DNA of 64,000 nucleotides, taken from NCBI RefSeq assembly GCF_025642255.1, contig NZ_CP106759.1, positions 2,817,501 to 2,881,500 of the forward strand. The letters are read 5' to 3'. This stretch comes from Stenotrophomonas maltophilia (GTDB taxonomy: Bacteria; Pseudomonadota; Gammaproteobacteria; Xanthomonadales; Xanthomonadaceae). A program made the translations under genes and the position numbers. The number at the start of each line of letters is the position of its first letter. The stretch's first letter is position 1. Below, in pieces: positions 47,970 to 57,912 of this stretch. The notes under the pieces are model-generated. The model was not told where the DNA came from and ran no database searches. It was given only the letters and a program-made list of their open reading frames with translations.

Positions 47970-49886
47970 TCACGGCAGCCGGGCCAGCAGCTCGCGCGCC
48001 TGCGCCTGGCAGTCCGGGTCGCCCCCTTCGGCAACCTCCAGCAGCAGGGTACGCGCGGTCTGTGCGTCGCCCAGATCCAGGTAGGCGATCGCCAGCTCCA
48101 GGCGTTCCTGCCCGGCGCGGGGCGACCAGGTGTCGCCGGCATCCTCCACCGACGGGGCGTCGTTGTCCTGCAGATCGGCGGGCAGGTCGAACACGCCGCG
48201 GAACTGCGGCTGCTGCTCGGCATGCAGCGCGTAGTCCGGGACCGAAACCCCGGAATCGGCTTCCTGGGCCGTCGGCCGGCCAACACCCCTCTCGTCCACC
48301 GGTTCGTCCCAGCGCGGCAGGTCGGTCACGGGTTCCGGCAACGGTGCCTCGTCCTTGCCATCGCCCGACGGCTGCTTGTCCGTGCCGCCCGATCCGTCTT
48401 CGGATCGGGCGTCGGCGATCGTCGCCCAGGCCGGCATCGCCGGCTCCTGGCGCCCGCTGTCGGCATCGGCGGTAGACCACGCAGACTGCTCGGCCAGCGT
48501 ATCGAGCGCGGCACCGGCCGGCACGGCCGCCGCCAGAGCTGCAGCATCGTCCTCCTCGCGCAGCGGCGGCAGCGGCGATGGCTTGCGACGGCGCAGCAAC
48601 CATGCGGCGCCTGCCAGCACCAGCAGCACCGGCAGTCCCAGCCAGTACCACGGCGTTCCGGCGTCACGCGCGCCCGGCGCCTGTGCCAGCCGTTGCTGGG
48701 CCGCCGCCAGGTCGTTGTCCTTCATCGCGATCAGCGACTGCTGCTGTGCCTTCAGCGTTTCCAGTTCGGCCACACGCTGTTTCAGCTCGCCGATCTCGGC
48801 ATCGCGGGTGGCGATGTCCTCGCGCGCCTGGCGAAGTTGTTCGTTGCCCAGCATGTCACCCTCGCTGCCGGCTCCGGTGCCGGTCGTTGTGCCCGCGTGC
48901 GCGGCGTCGGACGCCAGCGCCGGGGCGATCTCAAGTCGTGCCCCGGCCGCGGCGGCCGGAGAAGTGGCCCGCGCAGCGACCGCAGGTGCAGGAACGCCTG
49001 CCGGCTGCGGCACGGTACGCGCCTGCCGCCACTGCGCGGCGTGTTCGCGGACCAGGGCACCGGCTTCGGCCGCATCCACAGCCGCCAGCGCGTCACTGCC
49101 GGGCATGCGCAGTACCGCACCCTGTTTGAGCAGGTTGATGTTGCCCCGGATGAAGGCCTCGGGATTGGCACGCAGCAGCGCAATCATCGCCCGGTCGCGG
49201 CTGACCTGGTTGCCGCGGGCGACCGCGCTGGCGATCTGCGACAAGGTCTGCCCGCGCTGCACGGTAATGCTGCCATCGGCAGCCGGCGGCAACGACGGTG
49301 CAGCGGCAGCGCGCGGACGCACCGGTGCAGCCGCCGTGGTCGCACTGGCCGGCGTCCCGCCCTGTGCAGGCGCCGGTACCGCCGCCTCGGCGGGCGGATC
49401 GCGGGCGATGGTATTGGAGAGCGTGCCCGCCGGTGCGACGATTTCCGGTTCCGCCACGGCCAGCGCGCTGGAGGGCGCATCGATCAGGGCCGAATACTCG
49501 CGCACCAACCGTCCCTGCCCCCAGTCGGCCTCGACCAGGAAGCTCAGCGACGGCGTCTCCACCGGCATCTGCGAGGTGACCCGCACCACGGCCCGCCCCT
49601 GCGCATTGCGGGTCAGCTCGAACTGGAGCTCGCCCACCAGGCCGGTCGGCTGTTGCAGGCCGACACGTTCGAACGTGGCTGGCGATGCCAGCGCCACGCG
49701 CAGATTCTCCAGCTCCGAAGGATCGGCGGACACCACCGGAATCTCCGCCAGCAGCGGCTGACCGGGTCTGGACAGGACGCGGATGTCGCCCAGCCCCAGC
49801 GCGAACACCGGACTGCTGGCCAGAGCCAGCAGTGCGGCAGACAGATAGGTGAGCGGGCGCGATGCGCCCTTGGCCCGTTTATTCAT
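47970..49886 (-). CDS. fimV: FimV/HubP-family polar landmark protein
   Basis: The 638-residue protein has a signal peptide (about 1-30, ending SSPVFALGLGDI) and the FimV N-terminal domain (GLGDIRVLSRPGQPLLAEIPV to about 137). An Ala/Pro-rich spacer is followed by a LysM-like peptidoglycan-binding segment (about 205-262), a coiled coil (about 345-402) and one membrane helix (412-431). The acidic cytoplasmic region ends with a TPR-like FimV C-terminal motif (LELAIAYLDLGDAQTARTLLLEV). Such proteins organise type IV pili and polar sites. ATG 49886 (MNKRAKG) was preferred over GTG 49895. It lies between asd and truA, as in Pseudomonas. Confidence 0.9.
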   Translation of the reverse strand: MNKRAKGASRPLTYLSAALLALASSPVFALGLGDIRVLSRPGQPLLAEIPVVSADPSELENLRVALASPATFERVGLQQPTGLVGELQFELTRNAQGRAVVRVTSQMPVETPSLSFLVEADWGQGRLVREYSALIDAPSSALAVAEPEIVAPAGTLSNTIARDPPAEAAVPAPAQGGTPASATTAAAPVRPRAAAAPSLPPAADGSITVQRGQTLSQIASAVARGNQVSRDRAMIALLRANPEAFIRGNINLLKQGAVLRMPGSDALAAVDAAEAGALVREHAAQWRQARTVPQPAGVPAPAVAARATSPAAAAGARLEIAPALASDAAHAGTTTGTGAGSEGDMLGNEQLRQAREDIATRDAEIGELKQRVAELETLKAQQQSLIAMKDNDLAAAQQRLAQAPGARDAGTPWYWLGLPVLLVLAGAAWLLRRRKPSPLPPLREEDDAAALAAAVPAGAALDTLAEQSAWSTADADSGRQEPAMPAWATIADARSEDGSGGTDKQPSGDGKDEAPLPEPVTDLPRWDEPVDERGVGRPTAQEADSGVSVPDYALHAEQQPQFRGVFDLPADLQDNDAPSVEDAGDTWSPRAGQERLELAIAYLDLGDAQTARTLLLEVAEGGDPDCQAQARELLARLP

Positions 49887-49956
49887 GGGCGACACTATAA
49901 AGCGTGCGGACCGGGGTCCGCACGCACAGAGCAGCCCAGGGCGCCCGGGCTGTCGA

Positions 49957-50985
49957 TCAACGCTGCTCGGCAGCGACCAGCTCTGCCAGCTGCACCGCGT
50001 TCAGGGCTGCGCCCTTGCGCACGTTGTCCGACACGATCCACAGATTGAGGCCACGCGGATGCGACAGATCCTCGCGGATGCGGCCGACGTACACCGCATC
50101 GGTGCCCGATGCGTGGGTGACCGGCGTCGGATAGCCGCCGGCTTCATGGCGGTCGACCACCTCGATGCCGGGCGACTGTTCAAGCAGCGCACGGGCCTCG
50201 GCCACGGTGACCTTGTCGCGGGTCTCGATCGCCACCGACTCGGAATGGCCGTAGAACACCGGCACGCGCACCGCGGTCGGGTTCACCAGGATGCTGTCGT
50301 CGCCCAGGATCTTGCGGGTTTCCCACACCAGCTTCATTTCTTCCTTGGTGAATCCGTTGTCCTGGAAGTCGTCGATGTGCGGGATCAGGTTGAAGGCGAT
50401 CTGCACCGGGAAACGCTGCGGATCGATCTCCTGGAAACTCAGCAGCTGGCCGGTCTGCTTGCCCAGCTCCTCCAGTGCGGAGCGTCCACCGCCGGACACC
50501 GACTGATAGGTGGAGACGTTGATGCGCTCGATGCCATAGCGACGATGCAGCGGCGCCAGCGCGACCAGCATCTGCATGGTCGAGCAGTTGGGGTTGGCGA
50601 TGATGCCGCGCGGACGATTGCCGATCTGGTCCGGATTGACCTCCGATACCACCAGCGGCACGTCATCGTCGTAACGGAAGGCCGAGGAGTTGTCGATCAC
50701 CACCGCACCGGCGGCGGCGAACTTCGGTGCGTACTCCTTGGAGACGCTGCCACCTGCGGAGAACAGGGCGATCTCCACACCCTTCGGATCGAAGCTCGCC
50801 AGGTCCTGGATCCTGACCTTCTCGCCGTTGAACTCGACCTCACCACCGGCCGAACGCTCGGAGGCAAGCAGGCTCAGGGTTCCGACCGGGAAACCGCGCT
50901 CGGCCAGGATGGCCAGCATGGTCTCGCCGACGGCGCCGGTGGCACCGACGATGGCGACATGGAAGCGGCGTTGTGCATTGCTCAT
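49957..50985 (-). CDS. asd: Aspartate-semialdehyde dehydrogenase
   Basis: The 342-residue enzyme reduces aspartyl phosphate to the semialdehyde, the branch point to lysine/diaminopimelate, threonine and methionine. It has the NADP-binding GATGAVGETMLAIL loop at residues 14-27. The catalytic cysteine is C134 in NPNCSTMQM, and SYQSVSGGGRSALEEL is conserved. Length fits the shorter gram-positive/Pseudomonas-type class. The 70-base gap to fimV and the 89-base gap to the next gene upstream suggest its own promoter. Confidence 0.97.
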   Translation of the reverse strand: MSNAQRRFHVAIVGATGAVGETMLAILAERGFPVGTLSLLASERSAGGEVEFNGEKVRIQDLASFDPKGVEIALFSAGGSVSKEYAPKFAAAGAVVIDNSSAFRYDDDVPLVVSEVNPDQIGNRPRGIIANPNCSTMQMLVALAPLHRRYGIERINVSTYQSVSGGGRSALEELGKQTGQLLSFQEIDPQRFPVQIAFNLIPHIDDFQDNGFTKEEMKLVWETRKILGDDSILVNPTAVRVPVFYGHSESVAIETRDKVTVAEARALLEQSPGIEVVDRHEAGGYPTPVTHASGTDAVYVGRIREDLSHPRGLNLWIVSDNVRKGAALNAVQLAELVAAEQR

Positions 50986-51074
50986 GGGGGAACTCTCAAG
51001 AAAACGGATGGGAAAAATTCACGCACGACAGCTGGGTTCGGGGAACCTCCTCGGACGGAACGCGCGGAGGCTCC

Positions 51075-52112
51075 CTATCGTTTCCCGTTTTTTTTGCCCA
51101 GGGCGGCACGTGCGGCCAGCGCCGCGTCGGCATTGATCGCGCTCGGCATGTGCGCCGGCCCGCCGGCCAGGCCGAGCGCGGCCAGCAGGTTGTCCACGGC
51201 CCGCTGCACCATCGCCGTACGCGTGGCCAGCGAAGCGCTACCGATGTGCGGGGTCAGCACGACGTTGCGCAGCGCCAGCAGTTCCGGGCGTACGGCCGGC
51301 TCGCCTTCGTAGACGTCCAGCCCGGCAGCGGCCAGGCGCCCATGGGCCAGTGCATCGGCCAGCGCTGTTTCGTCGACCAGGCCTCCGCGCGCGATGTTCA
51401 CCAGCGTGGCCGTCGGTTTCATCTTCGCCAGCGCAGCGGCGTCGATCAGGTGGTGCGAGGCCGGGGTGTAAGGCAGCACGAGCACCAGATGGTCGGACTG
51501 CGCCAGCAGCGTATCCAGATCGACATAAGCGGCACCGACTGCTGCTTCGGCATCTGCTGGCAGTCGCGAGCGGTTGTGGTACAGCACCTTCATGCCGAAA
51601 CCATGCGCGCCGCGACGGGCGATGCCCTGGCCGATCCGCCCCATGCCGAGAATGCCCAGGGTGCTGCCGTGGATGTCGGCACCGAGCATGGTCTGGAACG
51701 ACCATTGCTGCCAGTGCCCTTCACGCAGCCAGCGTTCGGATTCGGTGATCCGGCGCGCGGCGGCCATCAGCAGTGCGAAGCCCAGATCGGCGGTGGTCTC
51801 GGTAAGCACGTCGGGGGTATTGCTGGCCAGGATGCCCGCCGCGCTGAGCGCGGTCACATCCAGGTTGTTGTAGCCCACGCCGACGTTGGCAACGACCTGC
51901 AGCCGCGAGGCATTGGCCAGCTCGGCCGCGCCGATACGCTCGTTGAGGGTGATGATCGCGCCATCGGCGCTGGCCAGTTGTGCGGCGATCTGCTCAGGCG
52001 ACCACACGGTGACGGCGTCGGTGGTGCGCAGCTGCACGCGATCACGCAGCGGCGCGATGGCCGCCTCGATCAGCGGCTGGCTCACCCACACCGTCGGCCG
52101 CGTTTCAGCCAT
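51075..52112 (-). CDS. D-isomer 2-hydroxyacid dehydrogenase (glyoxylate/hydroxypyruvate reductase type)
   Basis: The 345-residue NAD(P)-dependent enzyme has the Rossmann motif [16 protein letters not shown] and the [13 protein letters not shown] signature. The catalytic Arg is in the NIARGG stretch, and Asp/Glu-His end in DVYEGEP and TPHIGSAS. It most resembles GhrB/glyoxylate reductases, which reduce glyoxylate or hydroxypyruvate, but substrate choice cannot be settled from sequence. The C terminus extends about 25 residues beyond the fold. Its ATG overlaps the aroC stop by eight bases, so it is the last gene of prmB-aroC-dehydrogenase. Confidence 0.88.
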   Translation of the reverse strand: MAETRPTVWVSQPLIEAAIAPLRDRVQLRTTDAVTVWSPEQIAAQLASADGAIITLNERIGAAELANASRLQVVANVGVGYNNLDVTALSAAGILASNTPDVLTETTADLGFALLMAAARRITESERWLREGHWQQWSFQTMLGADIHGSTLGILGMGRIGQGIARRGAHGFGMKVLYHNRSRLPADAEAAVGAAYVDLDTLLAQSDHLVLVLPYTPASHHLIDAAALAKMKPTATLVNIARGGLVDETALADALAHGRLAAAGLDVYEGEPAVRPELLALRNVVLTPHIGSASLATRTAMVQRAVDNLLAALGLAGGPAHMPSAINADAALAARAALGKKNGKR

Positions 52113-53208
52113 CGACCTGCCCGGGAATGCGGGGCGTGATGGTGCCGACATCGCCGCATTGCGCGCGGTGACGCAATGCCTGGTCCATCAGCACCAGCGC
52201 CACCATCGCTTCGGCGATCGGCGTGGCGCGGATGCCGACGCAGGGATCATGGCGGCCAGTGGTGACCACTTCGACCACGTTGCCGGCGGTGTCCAGCGAT
52301 GGGCCCGGCAGGCGCAGGCTGGAGGTCGGCTTCAACACCATCGACGCAACCACCGGCTGGCCGGTGGAAATGCCGCCCAGGATGCCGCCCGCGTGATTGC
52401 TGGCGAAACCCTCCGGGGTCAGCAGGTCACGGTGTTCAGTGCCCTTCTGGGCCGCGCTGGCGAACCCGTCGCCGATCTCCACGCCCTTGACCGCGTTGAT
52501 GCTCATCAGCGCCGCCGCAAGCTCGCCATCGAGCTTGCCGTAGATCGGCTCGCCCCAGCCCGGGGGCACGTTGTCGGCAACCACGTCCACGCGCGCGCCG
52601 ACCGAATCGCCGGACTTGCGCAGCGCATCCATGTACGCCTCCAGCTCCGGCACCTGCGCGGCGTGCGGCCAGAAGAACGGATTGTCTTCCACCGCCGACC
52701 AGTCGATACCTGCAGGAGTGATCCCGCCCAGCTGCGACAGATACCCGCGCACGGTGACGCCGAAGCGCTCGGCCAACCACTTCTTGGCGACCACGCCCGC
52801 GGCCACGCGCATGGTGGTCTCGCGCGCCGAGGAACGGCCACCGCCCCGCGGATCGCGGATGCCGTACTTGTGCCAGTAGCTGTAGTCGGCATGGCCCGGC
52901 CGGAACTGCTGGCCGATGTTCGCGTAGTCCTTGCTGCGCTGATCGGTGTTGCGGATCAGCAGCGCGATCGGCGTGCCGGTGGTCAGGCCCTCGTACACGC
53001 CGGACAGGATCTCGACCTCATCGGCCTCGCGCCGCGCCGACGTGTGCCGGCTCTTGCCGGTGGCACGGCGCTGCAGATCGTGGGCAAATTCGGCCGCGTC
53101 CAGCGCCAGCCCGGGCGGACAGCCATCGATCACGCAGCCGATGGCCGGCCCGTGCGACTCGCCGAACGTTGTGACGGTGAACAGCTTACCGAACGAATTG
53201 GAGCTCAC
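52105..53208 (-). CDS. aroC: Chorismate synthase
   Basis: The 367-residue FMN-dependent enzyme makes chorismate, the last common precursor of aromatic amino acids. Signatures are [19 protein letters not shown] near the N terminus, [29 protein letters not shown] in the middle, and [18 protein letters not shown] plus [14 protein letters not shown] at the end. The GTG start at 53208 overlaps the prmB stop as GTGA. Together with trpA, trpB and trpF nearby, three aromatic-pathway loci lie within ten kilobases. Confidence 0.97.
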   Translation of the reverse strand: MSSNSFGKLFTVTTFGESHGPAIGCVIDGCPPGLALDAAEFAHDLQRRATGKSRHTSARREADEVEILSGVYEGLTTGTPIALLIRNTDQRSKDYANIGQQFRPGHADYSYWHKYGIRDPRGGGRSSARETTMRVAAGVVAKKWLAERFGVTVRGYLSQLGGITPAGIDWSAVEDNPFFWPHAAQVPELEAYMDALRKSGDSVGARVDVVADNVPPGWGEPIYGKLDGELAAALMSINAVKGVEIGDGFASAAQKGTEHRDLLTPEGFASNHAGGILGGISTGQPVVASMVLKPTSSLRLPGPSLDTAGNVVEVVTTGRHDPCVGIRATPIAEAMVALVLMDQALRHRAQCGDVGTITPRIPGQVDG

Positions 53209-54134
53209 GGCCGTTGCGCCGCCAGTTCGGTGATGCGGGCGCTGTGGGCGATCAGCTCGCGGCATTCGACCGCGAAAATGCCCATCTGCCCGACCTTGAA
53301 CTCGATCCAGGCGAAGTCCACTTCCGGCAGCAGCTTGACCAGGTGCTGCTCGGACTCGCCCACTTCGCAGATCAGCAGGCCGTCCTCGCTCAGGTGCAGC
53401 GGCGCATCGCGCAGGATCTTCAGCACCAGGTCCAGGCCGTCATCGCCGGCACGCAGGCCCATTTCCGGCTCGTAGGAATATTCCTGCGGCAGGGCATCGG
53501 TCTCGTCGTTGGTGACGTACGGCGGGTTGGTGACGATCAGGTCGTAATGGCGGCCGGTCAGGCCACTGAACAGGTCGGACTTGATCAGCGTGACGTTGTG
53601 CGCCTGCAGGCGCTCCTTGTTCTCTTCGGCCAGCGACAGTGCGTCGTCGCTCAGGTCCACGCCGTCCACCTCCCAGTTCGGGTAATAGTGGCCCATTGCG
53701 ATGGCGATGCAGCCCGAACCCGTGCACAGATCCAGCGCGCGGCTGACGTCGCGGCCGGCCAGCCAGGGTTCGAAACCACACTCGATCAGCTCGGCGATCG
53801 GCGAACGCGGCACCAGGGCGCGCGCGTCGCTCTTGAAGCTCAGGCCGGCGAACCACGCCTCGCCAGTCAGGTAGGCGGCCGGGATACGTTCGTCGATGCG
53901 GCGCTGGAACAGCTCCAGCACCCGCACCTTCTCCTCCTGCAGCAACCGCGCCTGGCCATACGCCGGGCCCAGGTCATGCGGCAGGTGCAGGCTGTGCAGC
54001 ACCAGCTGGGTCGCCTCGTCCAGGGCGTTGTCGTAGCTGTGCCCGAAGGTCAGCCCGGCGGCGTTGAAACGGCTGGTGCCGTAGCGGATCAGGTCGATGA
54101 TCGTGTGGAGTTCGGCGGCCGTTTCAGCGGTCAT
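53205..54134 (-). CDS. prmB: Ribosomal protein L3 glutamine methyltransferase
   Basis: The 309-residue SAM-dependent methyltransferase modifies a glutamine of L3. The SAM loop is [16 protein letters not shown] (135-150) and the catalytic NPPY is at residues 203-206 in [13 protein letters not shown]. The N-terminal region [16 protein letters not shown] is typical of PrmB rather than PrmC. ATG 54134 ([19 protein letters not shown]) matches the family start. It heads the prmB-aroC-dehydrogenase unit and is divergent from the SCO1 gene. Confidence 0.95.
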   Translation of the reverse strand: MTAETAAELHTIIDLIRYGTSRFNAAGLTFGHSYDNALDEATQLVLHSLHLPHDLGPAYGQARLLQEEKVRVLELFQRRIDERIPAAYLTGEAWFAGLSFKSDARALVPRSPIAELIECGFEPWLAGRDVSRALDLCTGSGCIAIAMGHYYPNWEVDGVDLSDDALSLAEENKERLQAHNVTLIKSDLFSGLTGRHYDLIVTNPPYVTNDETDALPQEYSYEPEMGLRAGDDGLDLVLKILRDAPLHLSEDGLLICEVGESEQHLVKLLPEVDFAWIEFKVGQMGIFAVECRELIAHSARITELAAQRP

Positions 54135-54256
54135 GGCGGTACTGCGGGCAAAGTGGCCCCCGATTATAGGGGCTGGCGCCTGCGCCGGCATCCGTTGCGA
54201 CGGAAACGATCAGGCCGCAGCCGGTATGATGGGGACCACTTCGCGCGGGGGCTCCC

Positions 54257-54907
54257 ATGTTCAATCGCAACGTCGGCATCATCCTGCTGATCGCCCTGGC
54301 GGCGGGCCTGGGCCTGCTCGCCGCGCAGCAGGTCTTTGCTCCGAAGCCCCCGGCCGGCCAGCCGGCCACCGAAGCGATCACCCTGTACCCGCAGCCGCGC
54401 GAGCTGCCCGACTTCAACCTGGCCCAGTCCGATGGCACGCGGCTCATTCCGGGCGAGCTGAAGGGCCATTGGACCCTGGTGTTCCTGGGGTTCACCTTCT
54501 GCCCCGACGTGTGCCCGACCACCCTGGCCGAACTGGCCGGTGCGCAGCAGCAGTGGGAAGCACTGCCCGACGGGCTGCGTCCGCGGGTGCTGTTCGTCTC
54601 CGTCGATCCCGAGCGCGACAGCGCCACCCGCCTTGGCGAGTACGCGCACGGCTTCCACAGGGACACCCTGGCGGCCACCGCCGACGTCCCTTCGCTGGAA
54701 CGCTTCGCCACCGCACTGGGCTTCGTGTTCCAGAAGGTGCCGGGCAAGCATTTCGACGAGAATCCCGAGGATTACACCGTCGAGCACTCGGCCAGCCTGG
54801 CCGTGCTCGATCCGCAGGGCCGGCTCGCCGGCCTGGTGCGGCCCCCGTTCAACGCGCCGGCGATCGCCCGCGACCTGCAGAAGCTGACCGAGAAAACCGC
54901 CCCATGA
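54257..54907 (+). CDS. SCO1/SenC-family copper-binding thioredoxin-like protein
   Basis: The 216-residue membrane-anchored periplasmic protein has one N-terminal helix (8-25) and a thioredoxin fold. The copper site is C82 and C86 in FTFCPDVCP plus H177 in [13 protein letters not shown]. Such proteins deliver copper to the CuA centre of cytochrome c oxidase or act as redox chaperones. No oxidase genes lie nearby, so the partner is unclear. The last bases overlap the psd start (ATGA), which suggests co-translation. Confidence 0.93.
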   Translation: MFNRNVGIILLIALAAGLGLLAAQQVFAPKPPAGQPATEAITLYPQPRELPDFNLAQSDGTRLIPGELKGHWTLVFLGFTFCPDVCPTTLAELAGAQQQWEALPDGLRPRVLFVSVDPERDSATRLGEYAHGFHRDTLAATADVPSLERFATALGFVFQKVPGKHFDENPEDYTVEHSASLAVLDPQGRLAGLVRPPFNAPAIARDLQKLTEKTAP

Positions 54908-55746
54908 GCCTCACCACCGCCCTGACATACGCCCTGCCCCATCGCCTGTTGTCCTCGATGGCGCGCTCGCTGGCGTACTCGGACAACCCGCGCGTGTCGC
55001 GCTGGCTGATCGACACCGTCAGCCGCAGGTTCAACGTCAATCTGGACGAAGCCGCCAACCCCGACCCGCGCAGTTACGCCACCTTCAACCAGTTCTTCAC
55101 CCGTGCGCTGAAACCGGGCGCACGCGTGGCCGATGCCGATCCGCGCACCCTGGTGATGCCGGCCGACGGCCGTGTCAGCCAGCTCGGCAACATCGAGGCC
55201 GGCCGCATCTTCCAGGCCAAGGGCCAGTCGTTCACCGCCGCCGAGCTGCTGGGCAGCGCCGAAGACGCCAAGCCGTTCAACGACGGCCTGTACGCGACCG
55301 TCTACCTGTCCCCGCGCGACTACCACCGTGTGCACATGCCCTGGACCGGCACCCTGCGCGAGACCGTGCATGTGCCAGGCCGCCTTTTCAGCGTGGGTCC
55401 GGCCGCCGTGGCAGGCGTGCCACGCCTGTTCGCACGCAACGAGCGCCTGGTCTGCCATTTCGATACCAGCTTCGGCCCGATGGTGAGCGTGATGGTCGGC
55501 GCGCTGCTGGTCTCCGGCGTGGAGACAGTGTGGAGCGGCGAGGAGATCCCTCAGTACGGTGACCGCATCACCCGCAAGGACTATCGCGGCCAGGGCATCC
55601 GCCTGGAGCGCTTCGCGGAGATGGCACGCTTCAACTATGGCTCGACCGTGGTCGTGCTGCTGCCGCCGGGCGTGGCGGAGTTCGCTCCACACCTGGCGGC
55701 GGAGTCACCGGTGCAGCTCGGCCAGGCCCTGGCCACGCTGCGCTGA
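54904..55746 (+). CDS. psd: Phosphatidylserine decarboxylase proenzyme
   Basis: The 280-residue membrane enzyme makes phosphatidylethanolamine. The self-cleavage motif is Y245-G-S-T248 (usually LGST), where S247 becomes the pyruvoyl group. D88 in PADGR and H144 in YHRVHMPW complete the catalytic triad. Length fits the proteobacterial class (about 285-320). It overlaps the SCO1-like gene by four bases. The Tyr in place of Leu at the cleavage site is a small, tolerated variation. Confidence 0.95.
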   Translation: MSLTTALTYALPHRLLSSMARSLAYSDNPRVSRWLIDTVSRRFNVNLDEAANPDPRSYATFNQFFTRALKPGARVADADPRTLVMPADGRVSQLGNIEAGRIFQAKGQSFTAAELLGSAEDAKPFNDGLYATVYLSPRDYHRVHMPWTGTLRETVHVPGRLFSVGPAAVAGVPRLFARNERLVCHFDTSFGPMVSVMVGALLVSGVETVWSGEEIPQYGDRITRKDYRGQGIRLERFAEMARFNYGSTVVVLLPPGVAEFAPHLAAESPVQLGQALATLR

Positions 55747-55772
55747 CAATCCCGCCACCGGGTTGCTGCGCA

Positions 55773-55796
55773 GCGCCGGGCACGCGCCCGGCACTA
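55773..55796. repeat. SMAG/REP-type palindrome after psd
   Basis: GCGCCGGGCACGCGCCCGGC is followed by ACTAC, giving a GTAG head on the minus strand. It lies 27 bases after the psd stop and 12 bases before the convergent rraB stop, in the 61-base gap between them. Confidence 0.7.
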
Positions 55797-55807
55797 CGCA
55801 CAGGCCC

Positions 55808-56155
55808 CTACTGCAGGGTGGGGGCCGGGCCGACGTCCATGCCGTCGTAGTCTTCCACACCCATCTGCGCTGCCAGCGCTGCCAGCTCCTGGTTGCGGCG
55901 ATCCAGCGACGCTTCGTCGTGGACCTCCACGCGCTCCACATGCAGCACGTGGAACGGCGCGTCCCCCTCGTCCGGCTCCTGCTCGAACACCTCCACCAGG
56001 GTGTAGCCCTGCGCCTGCAGATGCGCGGCCAGTGCCTGCAGCGGCTCGGCAGTGGAATGCACGAAGAAATAGCCCCACAGCAGCGGGCCGCTGATGTCCC
56101 AGTCGGTGTTTTCGCGCAGATTGGCGAACAGGTTGCGGGTTGCTTCAAGGTCCAT
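55808..56155 (-). CDS. rraB: Ribonuclease E inhibitor RraB-like protein
   Basis: The 115-residue acidic protein begins MDLEATRNLFANLRENTDWDISGPLLWGYFFVHSTAEPLQ and includes YTLVEVFEQEPDEGDAPFHVLHVERVEVHDEASLDRRNQEL, matching the RraB fold. RraB binds the C-terminal scaffold of RNase E and alters its action. Start is ATG 56155 and the length is close to the family (about 120-140). It lies 23 bases after the lytic transglycosylase gene, so they may share a transcript. Confidence 0.85.
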   Translation of the reverse strand: MDLEATRNLFANLRENTDWDISGPLLWGYFFVHSTAEPLQALAAHLQAQGYTLVEVFEQEPDEGDAPFHVLHVERVEVHDEASLDRRNQELAALAAQMGVEDYDGMDVGPAPTLQ

Positions 56156-56178
56156 GGCAGTTCCAGAGGTCGTGGGGA

Positions 56179-57789
56179 TTACTTTTCGCAGCCCTGCAGC
56201 TTCAGCACCTGGCCGTGGCGCAGGCTGTAGGCCGGTGCCTTCAGACCGTTGGCGCGTGCCAGCGTCGGCACGTCGCACTGGAACTTGGCCGCGATGCGGC
56301 CCAGCGTCTCGCCGCGGCCGACCTTGTAGCTGCGTGCCGGCTTCGGTCGCGCGGCCGGTGCCGGCCGAGGCGCGGCCACTGCCGCCACCGGTGCGGTCGG
56401 TACGCTGGTCGAACTGGCTGCATCGGCCACCGGCACCACGCCGCCCACCGCCACGCTGCCGGTGTAGCTGGCAGCGCTTGGCCGCACGATGGCGGCATTG
56501 AGGTCGGCCGTGATCAGGGTGCGCGCCAGGTCGGCACGCGGTCCGCTCACGCAGTTGCGCTGATACAGGCTCGCGATGCGGGTGGTTGCGTTGATCAGGG
56601 TGCCGGCCGGAATCCAGCCATCAGCCTCATAACGCGGATTGAGGTTGCGCAGCGCACGCATGTAGCCATCACGGGTGCCGTGGCTGCCCAGGCAGATCGT
56701 CAGCTCGTAGATGGTGGTCGAGCGCGCCAGGCGCAGGGTGGCCGGCTGCGCGCTGATCTTCGGGAACTCCACGCCGTACTGCTGGGGGTGCAGGAAGATC
56801 CACGCCGCAGCGATCACCATCGGCACGTAATCCTTGGTTTCACCGGGGAACTGGTTGTAGACACGGTCGACCCAGAAGCTCTGCCCCGGATTCTCGCGCG
56901 CCACGCGCAGGGCGCGCCCTTCACCGCCGTTGTACCCGGCCAGCGACAACTCGATGTTGTTGTTGAGCTCGCGCATGCGCTCGTTGAGATAGGTCGCACT
57001 GGCTTCAGCAGCGCTGTGGGCATCGAAGCGGGTATCGAACCCGGTGCCGTCCGGACCGAGGCCGAAACGCCGCCCGGTGGCCGGCATGAACTGCATCAGG
57101 CCGGCGGCGCCAGCGCGCGAGGACGCATGCACGCGCCCATTGGATTCCTTGGCCATGATGCCGAACAGGAGCGCTTCGGGCAGGCCGCGCTTCTCCCACT
57201 CCGGCCACATCACGGCACGCAGGTTCTGGTAGTTCTCGTAGCTGGTCAGCAGCGCCGGACGCATGTCGGTCAGCCAGCGGCGGATGCCGGCCTGGACGGC
57301 CGGGTTGTACTCGACCATGTTGTCGAAGGCGTGCCGCTTGTCGTTGAGCAGTGCCGCTGCGCGTGCGGCTTCCGGCACGTCGGCGGTCAACGGACCGATA
57401 TGGTCGGGGTCGGCTTCCAGCCGCTCGGCGGGCAGTTCACCGCCCTCGTCTTCCGCGGCCGCATCGGCATCGCGCTTGAGCAGGCGCTTGTAGGTGGCCA
57501 GCATGTTGCTCATCTGGCAACCCTTCTGCTTCACGCACTCACTGATGACATCCTCCATGTCCTCCAGCGCCGCGTCGGCCTCGTTGCTGCCCTTGGGGTC
57601 GGCGTTGGCCACCAGCAGCAGCGCATCGCTGTAACGCTTCTCGGCAGCCGTCATGCGCTGCTGCAGGGCATCTACCTTCACTTTGTCCCGGGCGGAAACC
57701 CGCTGGGCGTGGGCATCGGGGGCCAGGGAAACCAGGCCAGCCAGGGCCAGCAACGGCCAGGTGCGGGAAATCAGGACAGGAACGGGCAT
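56179..57789 (-). CDS. LysM-containing lytic murein transglycosylase (MltD-like)
   Basis: The 536-residue secreted enzyme has a signal peptide (1-28, ending DAHA) and a charged helical region to about 140 that may be coiled. The SLT domain (about 200-320) has catalytic E215 in FGIMAKESNGRVH, with AAGLMQFMP and LAGYNGGEGRAL. A single LysM module (about 487-532, YKVGRGETLGRIAAKFQCDVPTLARANGL) closes the protein. E. coli MltD is a lipoprotein with two LysM units, so this differs: no lipobox, one LysM. It cleaves peptidoglycan glycan strands to anhydro-muropeptides. Confidence 0.92.
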   Translation of the reverse strand: MPVPVLISRTWPLLALAGLVSLAPDAHAQRVSARDKVKVDALQQRMTAAEKRYSDALLLVANADPKGSNEADAALEDMEDVISECVKQKGCQMSNMLATYKRLLKRDADAAAEDEGGELPAERLEADPDHIGPLTADVPEAARAAALLNDKRHAFDNMVEYNPAVQAGIRRWLTDMRPALLTSYENYQNLRAVMWPEWEKRGLPEALLFGIMAKESNGRVHASSRAGAAGLMQFMPATGRRFGLGPDGTGFDTRFDAHSAAEASATYLNERMRELNNNIELSLAGYNGGEGRALRVARENPGQSFWVDRVYNQFPGETKDYVPMVIAAAWIFLHPQQYGVEFPKISAQPATLRLARSTTIYELTICLGSHGTRDGYMRALRNLNPRYEADGWIPAGTLINATTRIASLYQRNCVSGPRADLARTLITADLNAAIVRPSAASYTGSVAVGGVVPVADAASSTSVPTAPVAAVAAPRPAPAARPKPARSYKVGRGETLGRIAAKFQCDVPTLARANGLKAPAYSLRHGQVLKLQGCEK

Positions 57790-57912
57790 TTTTGGCACTG
57801 TGTGCGAAACAGGCAGGCAGAGTAGCGGCGCCGCCAAGGTCGGGGCAAGCCGACCTTCGGGCCGTCATCGCTGCCGGTTAACATTGGGCGCATTCACCAC
57901 AAGGGCTGGACC